Shown piece after piece: positions 7,257 through 14,799 of a stretch of 21,884 nucleotides of DNA (its first letter is position 1; the number at the start of each line of letters is the position of its first letter). A model generated the notes under the pieces. That model did not search any database, had not been told where the DNA came from, and saw only the letters and a program-made list of their open reading frames with translations. Made by a program: the position numbers and the translations under genes. Source of the DNA: a bacterium (lineage in GTDB: Bacteria; Margulisbacteria; Marinamargulisbacteria; SXXA01); NCBI GenBank assembly GCA_947502965.1, contig CANNCG010000009.1, positions 1 to 21,884 on the forward strand. The letters are read 5' to 3'.

Positions 7257-7956
7257 CTACAACTTGTCCTTCCACAACGCGTCGGGCCCCAACTTGCAAA
7301 CGTATTTTTATTTTTTGACCTATCTTTGCATCCGACAATGCCTCACCTTTAAGCTCAAACCGAAGCTCCCCTCGAACAAGAACGCCCGTCAACAAAGACC
7401 CCCGACGAACATCAGGAATCTCACGAACCATCGACTCCGCCAGAATGGTTGCGACAGGCAATGTACGCACAACTTCTCGTCCGACAACGTCAGACAAAGA
7501 TCTCAACGCAGCACTTGGCTGTGCTTGGGCATCGGAAATACGAACGTGAAGATCTGAAGAAACAACAACAGCCCCCTGCACTAACAGGCGCATGGTTTCC
7601 AACAACGGGGCCTTGGCAGACACAACTGTAACCGCACCATAGCGGCCCAGTTGCATACCCGTACTGTCCAACAGCCGTATGGGGAAAACAGAACGGCCCA
7701 AAAGCTGATGTTTTCCGCCTACCCAATCAATATTCGCGGTCACAGCTTGGGGATGCAACGCAAGAATAGCATCCCCATTTTGTATCTCAATCCGAATACT
7801 ATCCGGCAAAAGATACGGCTGATGCTGTATCAACCGGTCCGTGACTTCATTCTTAATTAGCACGTACAAGGCCTCACCAGTAACGATGGCAAACACATGA
7901 GAAGAGACACAGCACAGAAAAAAACACCCATAAGCAACACTATTTACCCAAGTCAC
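7231..7956 (-). CDS. flgA: FlgA, P-ring assembly chaperone
   Basis: FlgA is a periplasmic chaperone for P-ring assembly. The 241-residue product has an N-terminal signal (hydrophobic stretch CFFLCCVSSHVFA, about 11-23). The C-terminal SAF/FlgA domain contains VVGREVVRTLPVATILAESM and VRRGSLLTGVLVRGELRFEL, and the end reads QVGARRVVEGQVVDAKTVHL. The assumed start is a GTG at 7956, overlapping flgG by 17 bases; no strong ribosome site is seen, so the exact start is uncertain. Its position immediately before flgH-flgI fits its role. Confidence 0.9.
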   Translation of the reverse strand: MTWVNSVAYGCFFLCCVSSHVFAIVTGEALYVLIKNEVTDRLIQHQPYLLPDSIRIEIQNGDAILALHPQAVTANIDWVGGKHQLLGRSVFPIRLLDSTGMQLGRYGAVTVVSAKAPLLETMRLLVQGAVVVSSDLHVRISDAQAQPSAALRSLSDVVGREVVRTLPVATILAESMVREIPDVRRGSLLTGVLVRGELRFELKGEALSDAKIGQKIKIRLQVGARRVVEGQVVDAKTVHLD

Positions 7957-8743
7957 TACCGGATTTCAACATTGCATCACCAGAGCCGATGGCCTTGACC
8001 GTGATTTCAAAAGCCCTCTGGGTTAAAACCATATTCATCATTTCTTCGATTACGTTCACATTCGAAAACTCCAAGGCACGCTGACGAATAAGGCCCATAG
8101 AATCTGTACCCGGCGTTTCATAACGGGCCTCGCCAGAAGCCGCAGACTCTCTATATAAATTCTGCCCCACGTCTACCAGTCCCCCAGGGTTGCTAAAATT
8201 GGCAAGCAATAGCTGACCAATTTCACGGGGTGTCGTTTCATTATTGACCTGAACAAAAACCTTACCTTCTTCATTAATAATAACTTCAGTCGTATTGTTT
8301 GGAATACGCAAAGAAGGCTCTAAAAAATGCCCGTTAGGCCCTACAACGTTTCCTTCACTATCCGTATGAAAGTTACCAGCACGACCATACGCCAAGGACC
8401 CATCGGCTTGTCGAAACTGAAAGAAGCCCTGTCCATCAATAGCCATATCCAAGGGTTGATTTGTAATTTCAATACTGCCCTTTTCCATATTTTTGCGAAT
8501 TTCGGCGATACGGACACCTTGTCCATATTCCACATACCGACGACGCGAGTTTTGGTTCCCTGGGATAGCCTCATCAGATTCGGTCAAAACACCTTCTAAA
8601 ATAAGAGGGAATAAACTCTCCATCTCAACACCACGACGCTTGTAACCTACCGTTTGTGCGTTCGCAATATTATTTGTAATAACCTGCAATTTTCTCTGAA
8701 AGGCAAACATTGCGGATTTTGCCATGTGTAATTGTGAAATCAT
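7940..8743 (-). CDS. flgG: FlgG, distal rod protein
   Basis: FlgG builds the distal rod. The 267-residue product is canonical. The N-terminus includes AMFAFQRKLQVITNNIANAQ and TVGYKRRGVEME. The core includes MAIDGQGFFQFRQADGSLAY and GRAGNFHTDSEGNVVGPNGH. The C-terminus includes LEFSNVNVIEEMMNMVLTQR and AFEITVKAIGSGDAML, the FlgG hallmark. Unlike FlgB, FlgC, FlgF and FlgJ nearby, it starts directly with the coiled-coil region and has no signal peptide. The start at 8743 follows AGGAGG with 11-base spacing. It overlaps flgA. Confidence 0.96.
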   Translation of the reverse strand: MISQLHMAKSAMFAFQRKLQVITNNIANAQTVGYKRRGVEMESLFPLILEGVLTESDEAIPGNQNSRRRYVEYGQGVRIAEIRKNMEKGSIEITNQPLDMAIDGQGFFQFRQADGSLAYGRAGNFHTDSEGNVVGPNGHFLEPSLRIPNNTTEVIINEEGKVFVQVNNETTPREIGQLLLANFSNPGGLVDVGQNLYRESAASGEARYETPGTDSMGLIRQRALEFSNVNVIEEMMNMVLTQRAFEITVKAIGSGDAMLKSGSDLGK

Positions 8744-8754
8744 AACAACATATT

Positions 8755-8760
8755 CCTCCT
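8755..8760 (-). promoter_or_regulatory. Strong Shine-Dalgarno of flgG
   Basis: A perfect AGGAGG lies 11 bases before the flgG ATG and overlaps the flgF stop codon (8759-8761). It fixes the flgG start. An intervening ATG at 8750-8752 opens only a three-codon frame (ATG TTG TTA TGA) that ends over the flgG start. Confidence 0.8.
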
Positions 8761-9586
8761 AAGGATTTCCGAGCTGCACAACAGAATTCAACATTTTTGT
8801 AATAGACCGACCGACTTTTGAAGTAGCCTCATAAGTCCGGCTCGCCATAGTAATATCCCCAATCAACGCTTTCATAACATTATTTTGCTCCAGGAACCCT
8901 TGACGCACAGAATAATGCGCCTCACCTTCTAGTAGCGCCGCTTCAGCCGTCAGATAAAAAAGACTCCCGTTTAAGGTCTCTAATTTCGACAAGTCTTGAA
9001 ATACCACAATTTTCATCTTATCAATTGGCGTGCCATCCACATAAATCTGACCGGATTTGGAAACCGCAATCTCTTTGCCTTCGGGCAAATAAATTTCGCC
9101 ACGCTCTCCCAAAACAGGATATCCCCCTGCAATCATGACTAATTTCCGGCTGCGGCTAAGCGTGAATCGACCGTCCCGAGTATACCCCAAACCCGTAGGC
9201 AACAAGACCTGAAAAAAACCCTGACTATTGGCATCCACGCAAAAATCTAAAGGTTGAAAGGTTTCAACAATCGGACCTGCACGCCAACGGTAAAAAGGGA
9301 TGATCTCTATCCGACCTTCTTTTGAAATATTATAGCCACCAGTCTCGACGTACCCTGGTGTATCTACATTCATCGTATACAAGGCAAACAAATTCCACTG
9401 AATTTGGTGCGCACGCATAGATTGAACAACCGTTTTAATCGTGGGTTCTTGAATCTCTTCGTAATCCGGCGCAAAAAGAGCATGCGCCATACCAGAAAGT
9501 GAGATCAAAAATAGCAATACACAAAAAGGAATTCCCATATGAGCTGACCATTTCTGAATAAAAGTGCGGGATTGGAAAAAAAGCAC
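8759..9586 (-). CDS. flgF: FlgF-like proximal rod protein with Sec-type signal peptide
   Basis: This 275-residue member of the flagellar basal-body rod/hook family fits FlgF by position before flgG. Domain cues are VVQSMRAHQIQWNLFALYTM followed by NVDTPGYVETGG (N-terminal rod motif), FCVDANSQGFFQVLLPTGLG plus YTRDGRFTLS (central), and QGFLEQNNVMKALIGDITMA (C-terminal). Before this lie about 45 extra residues with a basic stretch and a hydrophobic core (IPFCVLLFLISLSGMAHA), a likely Sec signal that type III rod substrates normally lack. Start choice is uncertain: the long form uses GTG at 9586, whereas an ATG at 9538 leaves a signal with no basic n-region; both keep the hydrophobic core. An in-frame stop at 9602-9604 bounds the frame. 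Confidence 0.85.
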   Translation of the reverse strand: MLFFQSRTFIQKWSAHMGIPFCVLLFLISLSGMAHALFAPDYEEIQEPTIKTVVQSMRAHQIQWNLFALYTMNVDTPGYVETGGYNISKEGRIEIIPFYRWRAGPIVETFQPLDFCVDANSQGFFQVLLPTGLGYTRDGRFTLSRSRKLVMIAGGYPVLGERGEIYLPEGKEIAVSKSGQIYVDGTPIDKMKIVVFQDLSKLETLNGSLFYLTAEAALLEGEAHYSVRQGFLEQNNVMKALIGDITMASRTYEATSKVGRSITKMLNSVVQLGNP

Positions 9587-9643
9587 AAAGGAGATGGTAC
9601 GTTAAACGCGATTATTTTTCAATCAGCGCTAACACGACAAGAC

Positions 9644-10012
9644 CTATCCACGACCACTTCTTTTTTTTGCCATTTTGTCCAATTGATATACAAAGGCCAA
9701 GACCTCCGCAACCAAGGTGTACATTTCAGGAGGCACGTCCGAATTTAATTCTAATTTTGCCAACAAGTCTGTCAGGGACGGATCTTCAAAAAAAGGAATT
9801 TTATGTGCTTCCGCCAAATGCAAAATCTTTTCTGCAACAACACCTTTCCCACTGGCCACAATTTTAGGAGCTTTGTCTTTCCCCGCCTGATATTTTACCG
9901 CAATAGCTTTAATATGTTGCCGTTCGGGAAGGTCCAATTCATCCAAATGGCGTTTAAGTTTTTTTGATTTACGGACCAAGGCCGGCGATACCGGCTTCTT
10001 CTTCATATTCAT
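9644..10012 (-). CDS. FhlB/YlqH-type orphan FlhB cytoplasmic domain protein
   Basis: This 122-residue cytoplasmic protein matches the C-terminal domain of the export-gate protein FlhB: APKIVASGKGVVAEKILHLA, HKIPFFEDPSLTDLLAKLEL and PPEMYTLVAEVLAFVYQLDK. It has no TM helices and no clear NPTH autocleavage motif, like the FhlB/YlqH proteins that often accompany flagellar loci. Such proteins are thought to take part in export or switching, but the role here is inferred. Its start overlaps the stop of the FliK-like gene by 4 bases, the same FliK-like/FhlB pairing as ylqG-ylqH in Firmicutes. Confidence 0.82.
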   Translation of the reverse strand: MNMKKKPVSPALVRKSKKLKRHLDELDLPERQHIKAIAVKYQAGKDKAPKIVASGKGVVAEKILHLAEAHKIPFFEDPSLTDLLAKLELNSDVPPEMYTLVAEVLAFVYQLDKMAKKRSGRG

Positions 10013-11295
10013 GCTTCAGTACTAATTCTAGAGAGCGTGTTCAGATTAATTAAGGGCAACAGCATGCGTTTAATGTCCAACTTCTTGGCCAATGTCTGGA
10101 CACGCTTAAGGTGATAATCCAAAGACTCAAAACGATTTTTCAAGTCACCCACCCATCGCAAGACGCTTTCACGGGTATCTGATCGATCGGCGTACACCGT
10201 CATGACCAGATTCTTCTCCTCTACATCTAATACGACTGAAACCTCCCCCATGTCAGTGGTAACACACTTGAGAACAATGGTTGTTTTTTCAGGATTGACG
10301 GATTTTTTCTTTAAACTCTTTTTCAAGAGCAACTCTATGGGGTGCTGCTGTGCCGCCAGCATATTTGGCACCTGAAAATAGAGATAGCTGTCGCCAGGAA
10401 CACCGTTTCCACCCTGATGTACGCTCAAAATTTCATGTGCCAATAGAGACTCTGTAAAACCAGTCAGCCGCTCTCGCAACATCGCCAAATTTTCTAAGAA
10501 GGCCTTTCCTTCTGGCGTTTGATGCTGACCAGAAACCACCAATTTTTCTTGGAGCCCTGACAAAAAAGACATTAACGCCTTCCCATCCTGAATCATTCCT
10601 GAACGCTGCAACTGGGTCAAACCCAGGATATCTTCGCCACGATTTGTCCAAAGCTTAAACTGATCATCCAGTTCACTCAAAATACTGGCAAGTCCAGCCA
10701 TTAAGCCAGGGTCAAACAGCTGCTGCCCCCAAGACATCACCTGCTGAAAATGACGCAAAGCCACCTGGGCCTGTTGTAATTGACCCGTCATCGCACCTGG
10801 ATTTTTGAGAAAACTGGCCAAAACCTCCACGCTTTTAGGTGCTGCGCCCAAACCTTTAGAAAGAGAGGCGACAGAGGATTCCACCAATGCCGTACTGCTT
10901 CTCCCTTTTAGCAAATATTGCGTCTGCTCAAAGTTCTGCCCCGAGGCTTCCAACCCATACTGCAAGAGTGTTGTTAAAATCTGGATATTCTCGGGCGAAG
11001 GCGGTTTCTGAATACGAAGAAGCTGAGAAACAATATCCGATTTTTCCATCGGTCTCGCGATATCAGGTCTCTGTGCTTGGGCTTTGTCAGGCACCGCCGT
11101 TGCCTCTCTGATACCAGACGCAGGCTTTGCTGTTTCAACAAGACTAGGCGCAGATATGTTTTTATTAACAGATTGCGCTTCTTCTGTTGAAAATGGTTTT
11201 TCTATTCCAGCGGCCCCCGGTATCTTCCCTCCCTGTAGAGAGGGATCCCACATATTACGGCCTCTAGCACCACCGCCATTTACACTCAATCCCAT
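10009..11295 (-). CDS. FliK-like hook-length control / YlqG-type protein
   Basis: The 428-residue protein has a Gly/Ala/Pro-rich disordered N-terminus (1-85) and a mostly helical middle (about 90-290). Its C-terminal domain (about 300-425) resembles the FliK hook-length control C-domain, with TTDMGEVSVVLDVEEKNLVM and TVYADRSDTRESVLRWVGDL. The match is weak but supported by the adjoining fhlB gene. FliK proteins measure hook length and switch export specificity. The start at 11295 follows GAGGTG (11303-11308) with 7-base spacing, so it is probably the first gene of this operon. No signal peptide or TM is seen. Confidence 0.65.
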   Translation of the reverse strand: MGLSVNGGGARGRNMWDPSLQGGKIPGAAGIEKPFSTEEAQSVNKNISAPSLVETAKPASGIREATAVPDKAQAQRPDIARPMEKSDIVSQLLRIQKPPSPENIQILTTLLQYGLEASGQNFEQTQYLLKGRSSTALVESSVASLSKGLGAAPKSVEVLASFLKNPGAMTGQLQQAQVALRHFQQVMSWGQQLFDPGLMAGLASILSELDDQFKLWTNRGEDILGLTQLQRSGMIQDGKALMSFLSGLQEKLVVSGQHQTPEGKAFLENLAMLRERLTGFTESLLAHEILSVHQGGNGVPGDSYLYFQVPNMLAAQQHPIELLLKKSLKKKSVNPEKTTIVLKCVTTDMGEVSVVLDVEEKNLVMTVYADRSDTRESVLRWVGDLKNRFESLDYHLKRVQTLAKKLDIKRMLLPLINLNTLSRISTEA

Positions 11296-11302
11296 TTGTA
11301 GT

Positions 11303-11308
11303 CACCTC
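11303..11308 (-). promoter_or_regulatory. Shine-Dalgarno of the FliK-like gene
   Basis: GAGGTG lies 7 bases before the ATG at 11295. About 95 bases of non-coding DNA lie upstream before the dispersed repeats begin. I found no convincing sigma-70 or sigma-28 promoter pair there, so where operon transcription starts is unclear. Confidence 0.6.
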
Positions 11309-11387
11309 GCTTACTAAAGACATTTGTAGCAGATATCGCCATTACCAGATGATAACATGCATTCAAATTTTACATTTCATCCCACAC

Positions 11388-11410
11388 TGTACTCATTGCA
11401 AAATAAAACC
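11388..11410 (-). repeat. Copy of the TTTTATTTTG-AATG-GTA intergenic motif upstream of the FliK-like gene
   Basis: On the minus strand this reads GGTTTTATTTTGCAATGAGT and then ACA, close to the plus-strand copy at 16221-16245 upstream of the aminotransferase gene. It ends about 90 bases from the FliK-like start, much as the other ends about 84 bases from its gene, so it may be a shared promoter or operator. No protein or sigma factor is identified. Confidence 0.4.
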
Positions 11411-11451
11411 CAGATTTTAAATCGCGGCGAAAGCATATTCCTCATATGTGA
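11410..11451 (+). repeat. 42-bp dispersed repeat, copy 2
   Basis: This matches 473-514 at 37 of 42 bases, including the identical TCATATGTGA end. Here it lies left of the IS30 relic rather than right of it, so it is a separate dispersed element. Function unknown. Confidence 0.75.
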
Positions 11452-11489
11452 TACAGCACCTGCAGCTGAGCCTGGATCTGGCCTTGCCA

Positions 11490-11522
11490 CGTCCCTTGCG
11501 AGACGCATCCTCGCAAGGGACG
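11490..11522. repeat. 13-bp perfect hairpin
   Basis: CGTCCCTTGCGAG (11490-11502) and CTCGCAAGGGACG (11510-11522) pair perfectly around a 7-base loop. No T-run follows on either strand, so it does not look like a standard terminator. It sits in the scar between the two flagellar blocks and may be a REP/MITE-like palindrome. Confidence 0.7.
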
Positions 11523-11554
11523 CTCTGGGACAGCGAACGGGGCAGCATATCTAT

Positions 11555-11599
11555 CTTTGGAAAGGCATCTGCCTCGGTTTCATTTGGAATGGGTATAAT
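11555..11599 (+). repeat. Intergenic motif copy with a TATAAT end
   Basis: The segment runs from CTTTGGAAAGGCATCTGCC through GGTTTCATTTGGAATGGG to TATAAT. It matches 16202-16247 over most of its length and 521-558 more loosely. The perfect TATAAT could be a -10 box, but no good -35 lies 17 bases upstream and no intact gene follows on the plus strand. Confidence 0.55.
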
Positions 11600-11605
11600 C
11601 TCTAG

Positions 11606-11673
11606 AGAAAAAAGGTATAAAACTGGAATGAAGCGATCTGACTAGAACAGCCCCGCTGCCCGTGCAGCGGGGC
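11606..11673. repeat. 43-bp dispersed repeat plus GC-rich hairpin
   Basis: Positions 11606-11648 match the minus strand of 20847-20889 with about five substitutions and one single-base gap. Directly beside it, GCCCCGCTGC (11650-11659) and GCAGCGGGGC (11664-11673) form a 10-bp stem with a 4-base loop. The copy near alr has a degenerate version (CCGC/GCGG) at the same place. The repeat and hairpin therefore travelled together, most likely as a small palindromic mobile repeat or an insertion-sequence end. Confidence 0.7.
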
Positions 11674-11679
11674 GAAGAC

Positions 11680-12195
11680 GCTACCCTCGTGCCCATCGAA
11701 AGCGTCGGAAAAGAGGGTCTGCCAATACAAACACGCCACCAAAATCACTGATAGGGTCCCCATTGAAAACAGACATGCTCTCGCAAACACGCGCCAAGAA
11801 CTGGGTCATTGGGAGGCGGATACCGCTGTTTCCAGACAGAGCCAAGGGTCTATTGCCGTCTTGATTGAACGACAAACAAGACGGATAAAAATCTAAAAAC
11901 CACCCTCAAAGTCAGCCCTCAACATGCAAGAGGCGCTTGGCCATAGGCTTCAAGACTTACCGCAATCTCTTAGCACATCTATCACCTACGACAATGGCAC
12001 TGAAAAGGGCTCTCTTGAAAATGTGATCGGCCTCATCAGACGCACATATCCCAAGAAAACGGACTGGAACTTGATTTCACAGTCCGATCTCGATACCATC
12101 CCATTTAGGCTAAATCACCTTCCAAAAAAATGGATTGACTTTTTATCCCCTGATGAAGCCTTGAGTGTTGCACTTGCCGCTTGAATGTGGGATCC
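11680..12195 (+). mobile_element. Decayed IS30-family element (transposase pseudogene, copy B)
   Basis: Reading along the plus strand, one frame gives KITDRVPIENRHALANTRQE then LGHWEADT, the conserved first-Asp block of IS30 DDE transposases. It continues to IERQTRRIKI and then meets a stop codon (TAA at 11896-11898). Another frame picks up at about 11924 with DLPQSLSTSITYDNGTEKGS (second-Asp block) and runs to the TGA at 12182-12184. Compared with intact relatives, about 25 residues between TYDNGTE and GSLEN are deleted and the N-terminal helix-turn-helix region is missing. The element is dead. It lies between the FliK-like gene and the FliF-FliG fusion, splitting the flagellar genes into two blocks, and its 3' 150 bases are nearly identical to copy A at 232-391. 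Confidence 0.85.
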
Positions 12196-12244
12196 AAACA
12201 ACAACATCAAATCCATCATTCACGACCACACAATCTCTCGCCCA

Positions 12245-13738
12245 TTAGGCGACCAACTTACTCTTCAACTGTAATTTCCCCTCAGATTCCAGCCTTGCGA
12301 TAGTCGCCAGAATAGTATCTTGGGCACGTGCAATATCTTCCTCAGAAATAGATCCTCCGCGCAAGTCCAAATATTGCGCAATCATATCGCGGGCACTCTT
12401 TGTCAAATTCTGATCAACACGGGCGTAGGTTGCTTCGTCCACAGAGGCAAAGGCAACAGCAAAAAGCTCCATCCGCACATCTGACAAAAGAATCTTGATC
12501 TCATCATCCGACAACAATTTAATATCTTCGAACAACAACACATAGGGACGTACACGGCGATATACATCAGGCGCGTTGGAGGACAGCATAGCCAACAGCG
12601 ATTTTTTAATAGGGCCTGAGAAACACCCTACCAATTGCTGAAACCGAGGTTCTCCACCAGCAAGACACTCGACAGAGGACCGAATATGGGCTTCCAATTT
12701 ATCCATTGTCGCACGTGGCATCATCCGTTGATCAAGAAGCGAAACACTAATTTGTGCAACCACTTTGATGTCCATCGAGGCCAATAATTTTGCAGCCAAA
12801 TCAGGGGACAAAAAGGCCACTATCGCTGATATGTTTTCCAACCCAAGGTTTTCCGTTTTTAACAGGTGCTGCAACTTATCAATATTATCGTCTCCAATAA
12901 AATCAAAGTAACGCTTGACCTGCGCCCCTGACGAAAGCTTCACATCCCCAGAAGAGCCAGACCCTTTTGGCATTTCAAAAGAAGGATTCATGCTGACGTT
13001 AGGCCCGCCACTCCCACCACCAGAAGACCCTCCAGCAGCAGCCAGCCCACTCAGCGATTTTACAACAGCCGTACTTTTGATTTGAAGCCACGTATAAACC
13101 AAAATAAAGACAAGCACAAAAATTAGCATTAACCCATAAAACAAGTTCTGAAACGTCTTAAACGGCTGCGGAGCCTGAACAATTTCTATTTTTTGTGTGG
13201 CGGGTGCAATTTCACTAAAGGGACGATACGACACATTGATGGAATCACGTCCATTCTGCAAACCCACGACTTCTCTGATCAGCTGCTGGGCACGACCCAC
13301 CTGTCCCTTTGGAAAAGATTTTTCGGCCACAACATCCACCACAATTTTTTGAATCTGAGGACGAATCAAGGTCGTAATAGAATCAAAGGGCAATTTATTT
13401 AAGCTATCAGGCCCCAAATTTTTAATAATAGGATAGCCAGGCAAAATATTCACTTTACCTTGGGATTCTTCCCTGACTTTTGCATCCGATTGCTTGGTAT
13501 AGCGAACCTCGTATCTGGGAGATGTAACGGTCACATCCACACGCACCAAAAAGTTGCCATCCCCATAAATACCGTCTAAATATCGCTGAAGCCGAGACGC
13601 CAACTCTTCCTCAATCTGAATTTCTTCCAAATCGGCATGAACAGGTGCCGCGTACAACACACCGAGAAACCCAATACAGACAACCGCAAACAAACGACGC
13701 CACTTCATACCCATTTGTCTCTTTCTTAACACTATCAT
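12245..13738 (-). CDS. FliF ring-3 / FliG (M and C domain) fusion with signal peptide
   Basis: This 497-residue protein joins parts of two flagellar proteins. Residues 11-35 are a Sec-type signal (basic MKWRR, hydrophobic core, AAPVHA). Residues 40-175 resemble FliF ring-building motif 3: LASRLQRYLDGIYGDGNFLV, IQKIVVDVVAEK and QQLIREVVGLQNGRDSINVS. A single TM helix follows (about 199-219), then a Gly/Ser-rich linker (231-270). The rest is FliG: an M domain (271-355, GAQVKRYFDFIGDDNIDKLQ) and a C domain (360-497, RPYVLLFEDIKLLSDDEIKI) to the end of the protein. The FliG N-domain and EHPQ motif are absent. In the usual DDRxIQxxLREV torque-helix signature both arginines are replaced (DDEIKILLSDV). 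The expected topology is periplasmic ring domain and cytoplasmic FliG, so FliG is anchored covalently. The gene overlaps the upstream TPR gene by 4 bases (ATGA). The architecture is seen directly; function is inferred. Confidence 0.8.
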   Translation of the reverse strand: MIVLRKRQMGMKWRRLFAVVCIGFLGVLYAAPVHADLEEIQIEEELASRLQRYLDGIYGDGNFLVRVDVTVTSPRYEVRYTKQSDAKVREESQGKVNILPGYPIIKNLGPDSLNKLPFDSITTLIRPQIQKIVVDVVAEKSFPKGQVGRAQQLIREVVGLQNGRDSINVSYRPFSEIAPATQKIEIVQAPQPFKTFQNLFYGLMLIFVLVFILVYTWLQIKSTAVVKSLSGLAAAGGSSGGGSGGPNVSMNPSFEMPKGSGSSGDVKLSSGAQVKRYFDFIGDDNIDKLQHLLKTENLGLENISAIVAFLSPDLAAKLLASMDIKVVAQISVSLLDQRMMPRATMDKLEAHIRSSVECLAGGEPRFQQLVGCFSGPIKKSLLAMLSSNAPDVYRRVRPYVLLFEDIKLLSDDEIKILLSDVRMELFAVAFASVDEATYARVDQNLTKSARDMIAQYLDLRGGSISEEDIARAQDTILATIARLESEGKLQLKSKLVA

Positions 13739-14799
13739 CGTGATGCTCCCGACTTCGCTTTGTTTTTCACGGTCTTAACAGACCATTTTCCACTGTCTTC
13801 CTCTGCTACGATAGGATCCATTCTCTGAGCACGCAGCTTACTTGCAAAGTCATAGGCCCGATCTTGATTGGGAAACATCCCCATTAGCTGTAAATCACCT
13901 TCAGGAATCTGTTTTGTCTGACGCACCAATCGCTTCTCTTTGGACTGGGCTTTCTCTTCTTCTATCAATTTTTGCACCTTTGAGATCAAAGGCTGTAGTT
14001 CTTTGTTGTCTGGGTTGAGAAACACAGCCGTATTCCAGGAAGAAATCGCATTTGGGTTTTCCCCTAGCATATAATAACAAGAGCCCATACGCTCATAAAC
14101 CACGGGATTATCTTTTGAAAAATAGGTAAGCGCCCGTAAGGTATCCACGGCCCGCGCATAGTTGCCGCCGTAAAACAAAACTGACGATTGTTTCCAATAC
14201 TTTTCTTCCATATTCTCAACTTTATAGAACCCGGTTTTGAGCTCTAGAACATCCTCTAACATGGTTTTTGCACGGAGGTTTTGACGGTGCAAAAATAAAA
14301 CGTGAATAAACAAATCTCGGGCCAGATCTGTTTTTTTGTCGATAAGTGCCGCCTGAGCTTCACGATACAACCTCTGTATGGATTTACGCGTAGCTTCGTC
14401 CAATTCATCATCTTTTTGAAACAGGCTTGAGGACTGGCTCACCTGGACCTCCACATCACGAAAACGACGCAAAATAGCTTTCTCTTCTTTTTGTTGCCGA
14501 CTCATATCTTTTGTCGGAATGCGCTCTATCAAGCTAAGGGCATCTTCAAAGCGTTTTTGCGCAATCGCATCCGTATAACTTTGCTGTACTTGGAACAATT
14601 CATCCTCTGTGAGCGGAGCCAAAGACGCCGACGTTGGAATCTTTTGAGAAGCAGCGGCAAGGGGAGAGGGAACAATCGCTACGGGAGCTTGCGCAAGAAG
14701 AAAACCTCCGAAAAAACAAAATACAAACACACCCAAAAATACGGTTAAAAAACGCAAACGCCCACCTCCATTGTGATTGATTGTTGTTACAAAAGACAT
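13735..14799 (-). CDS. Periplasmic TPR protein with C-terminal SPOR-like domain
   Basis: The 354-residue product starts with a signal peptide or anchor (about 14-37, FLTVFLGVFVFCFFGGFLLA). A Ser/Ala/Pro linker follows, then helical repeats with TPR features (about 65-290), for example YFSKDNPVVYERMGSCYYML and ENPNAISSWNTAVFLNPDNK. The C-terminus (about 305-345; DLQLMGMFPNQDRAYDFASK, then LRAQRMDPIVAEEDSGKWSV) resembles a SPOR domain, which in other proteins binds peptidoglycan. It overlaps hemL by 13 bases and the FliF-FliG fusion by 4, so it is made in step with the fusion. A scaffold role linking the ring to the cell wall is plausible but inferred. The SPOR call is tentative. Confidence 0.6.
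   Translation of the reverse strand: MSFVTTINHNGGGRLRFLTVFLGVFVFCFFGGFLLAQAPVAIVPSPLAAASQKIPTSASLAPLTEDELFQVQQSYTDAIAQKRFEDALSLIERIPTKDMSRQQKEEKAILRRFRDVEVQVSQSSSLFQKDDELDEATRKSIQRLYREAQAALIDKKTDLARDLFIHVLFLHRQNLRAKTMLEDVLELKTGFYKVENMEEKYWKQSSVLFYGGNYARAVDTLRALTYFSKDNPVVYERMGSCYYMLGENPNAISSWNTAVFLNPDNKELQPLISKVQKLIEEEKAQSKEKRLVRQTKQIPEGDLQLMGMFPNQDRAYDFASKLRAQRMDPIVAEEDSGKWSVKTVKNKAKSGASR

Noticed and set aside
11296..11420. Sigma-28 promoter for the FliK-like operon
   Set aside because: TAAAATTT and GGCGATAT occur but with the wrong spacing for TAAA-N15-GCCGATAA, so no promoter is claimed.
11357..11605. 82-codon plus-strand frame in the scar region
   Set aside because: It runs through dispersed repeats and a 13-bp hairpin, has no ribosome site and no recognisable product.
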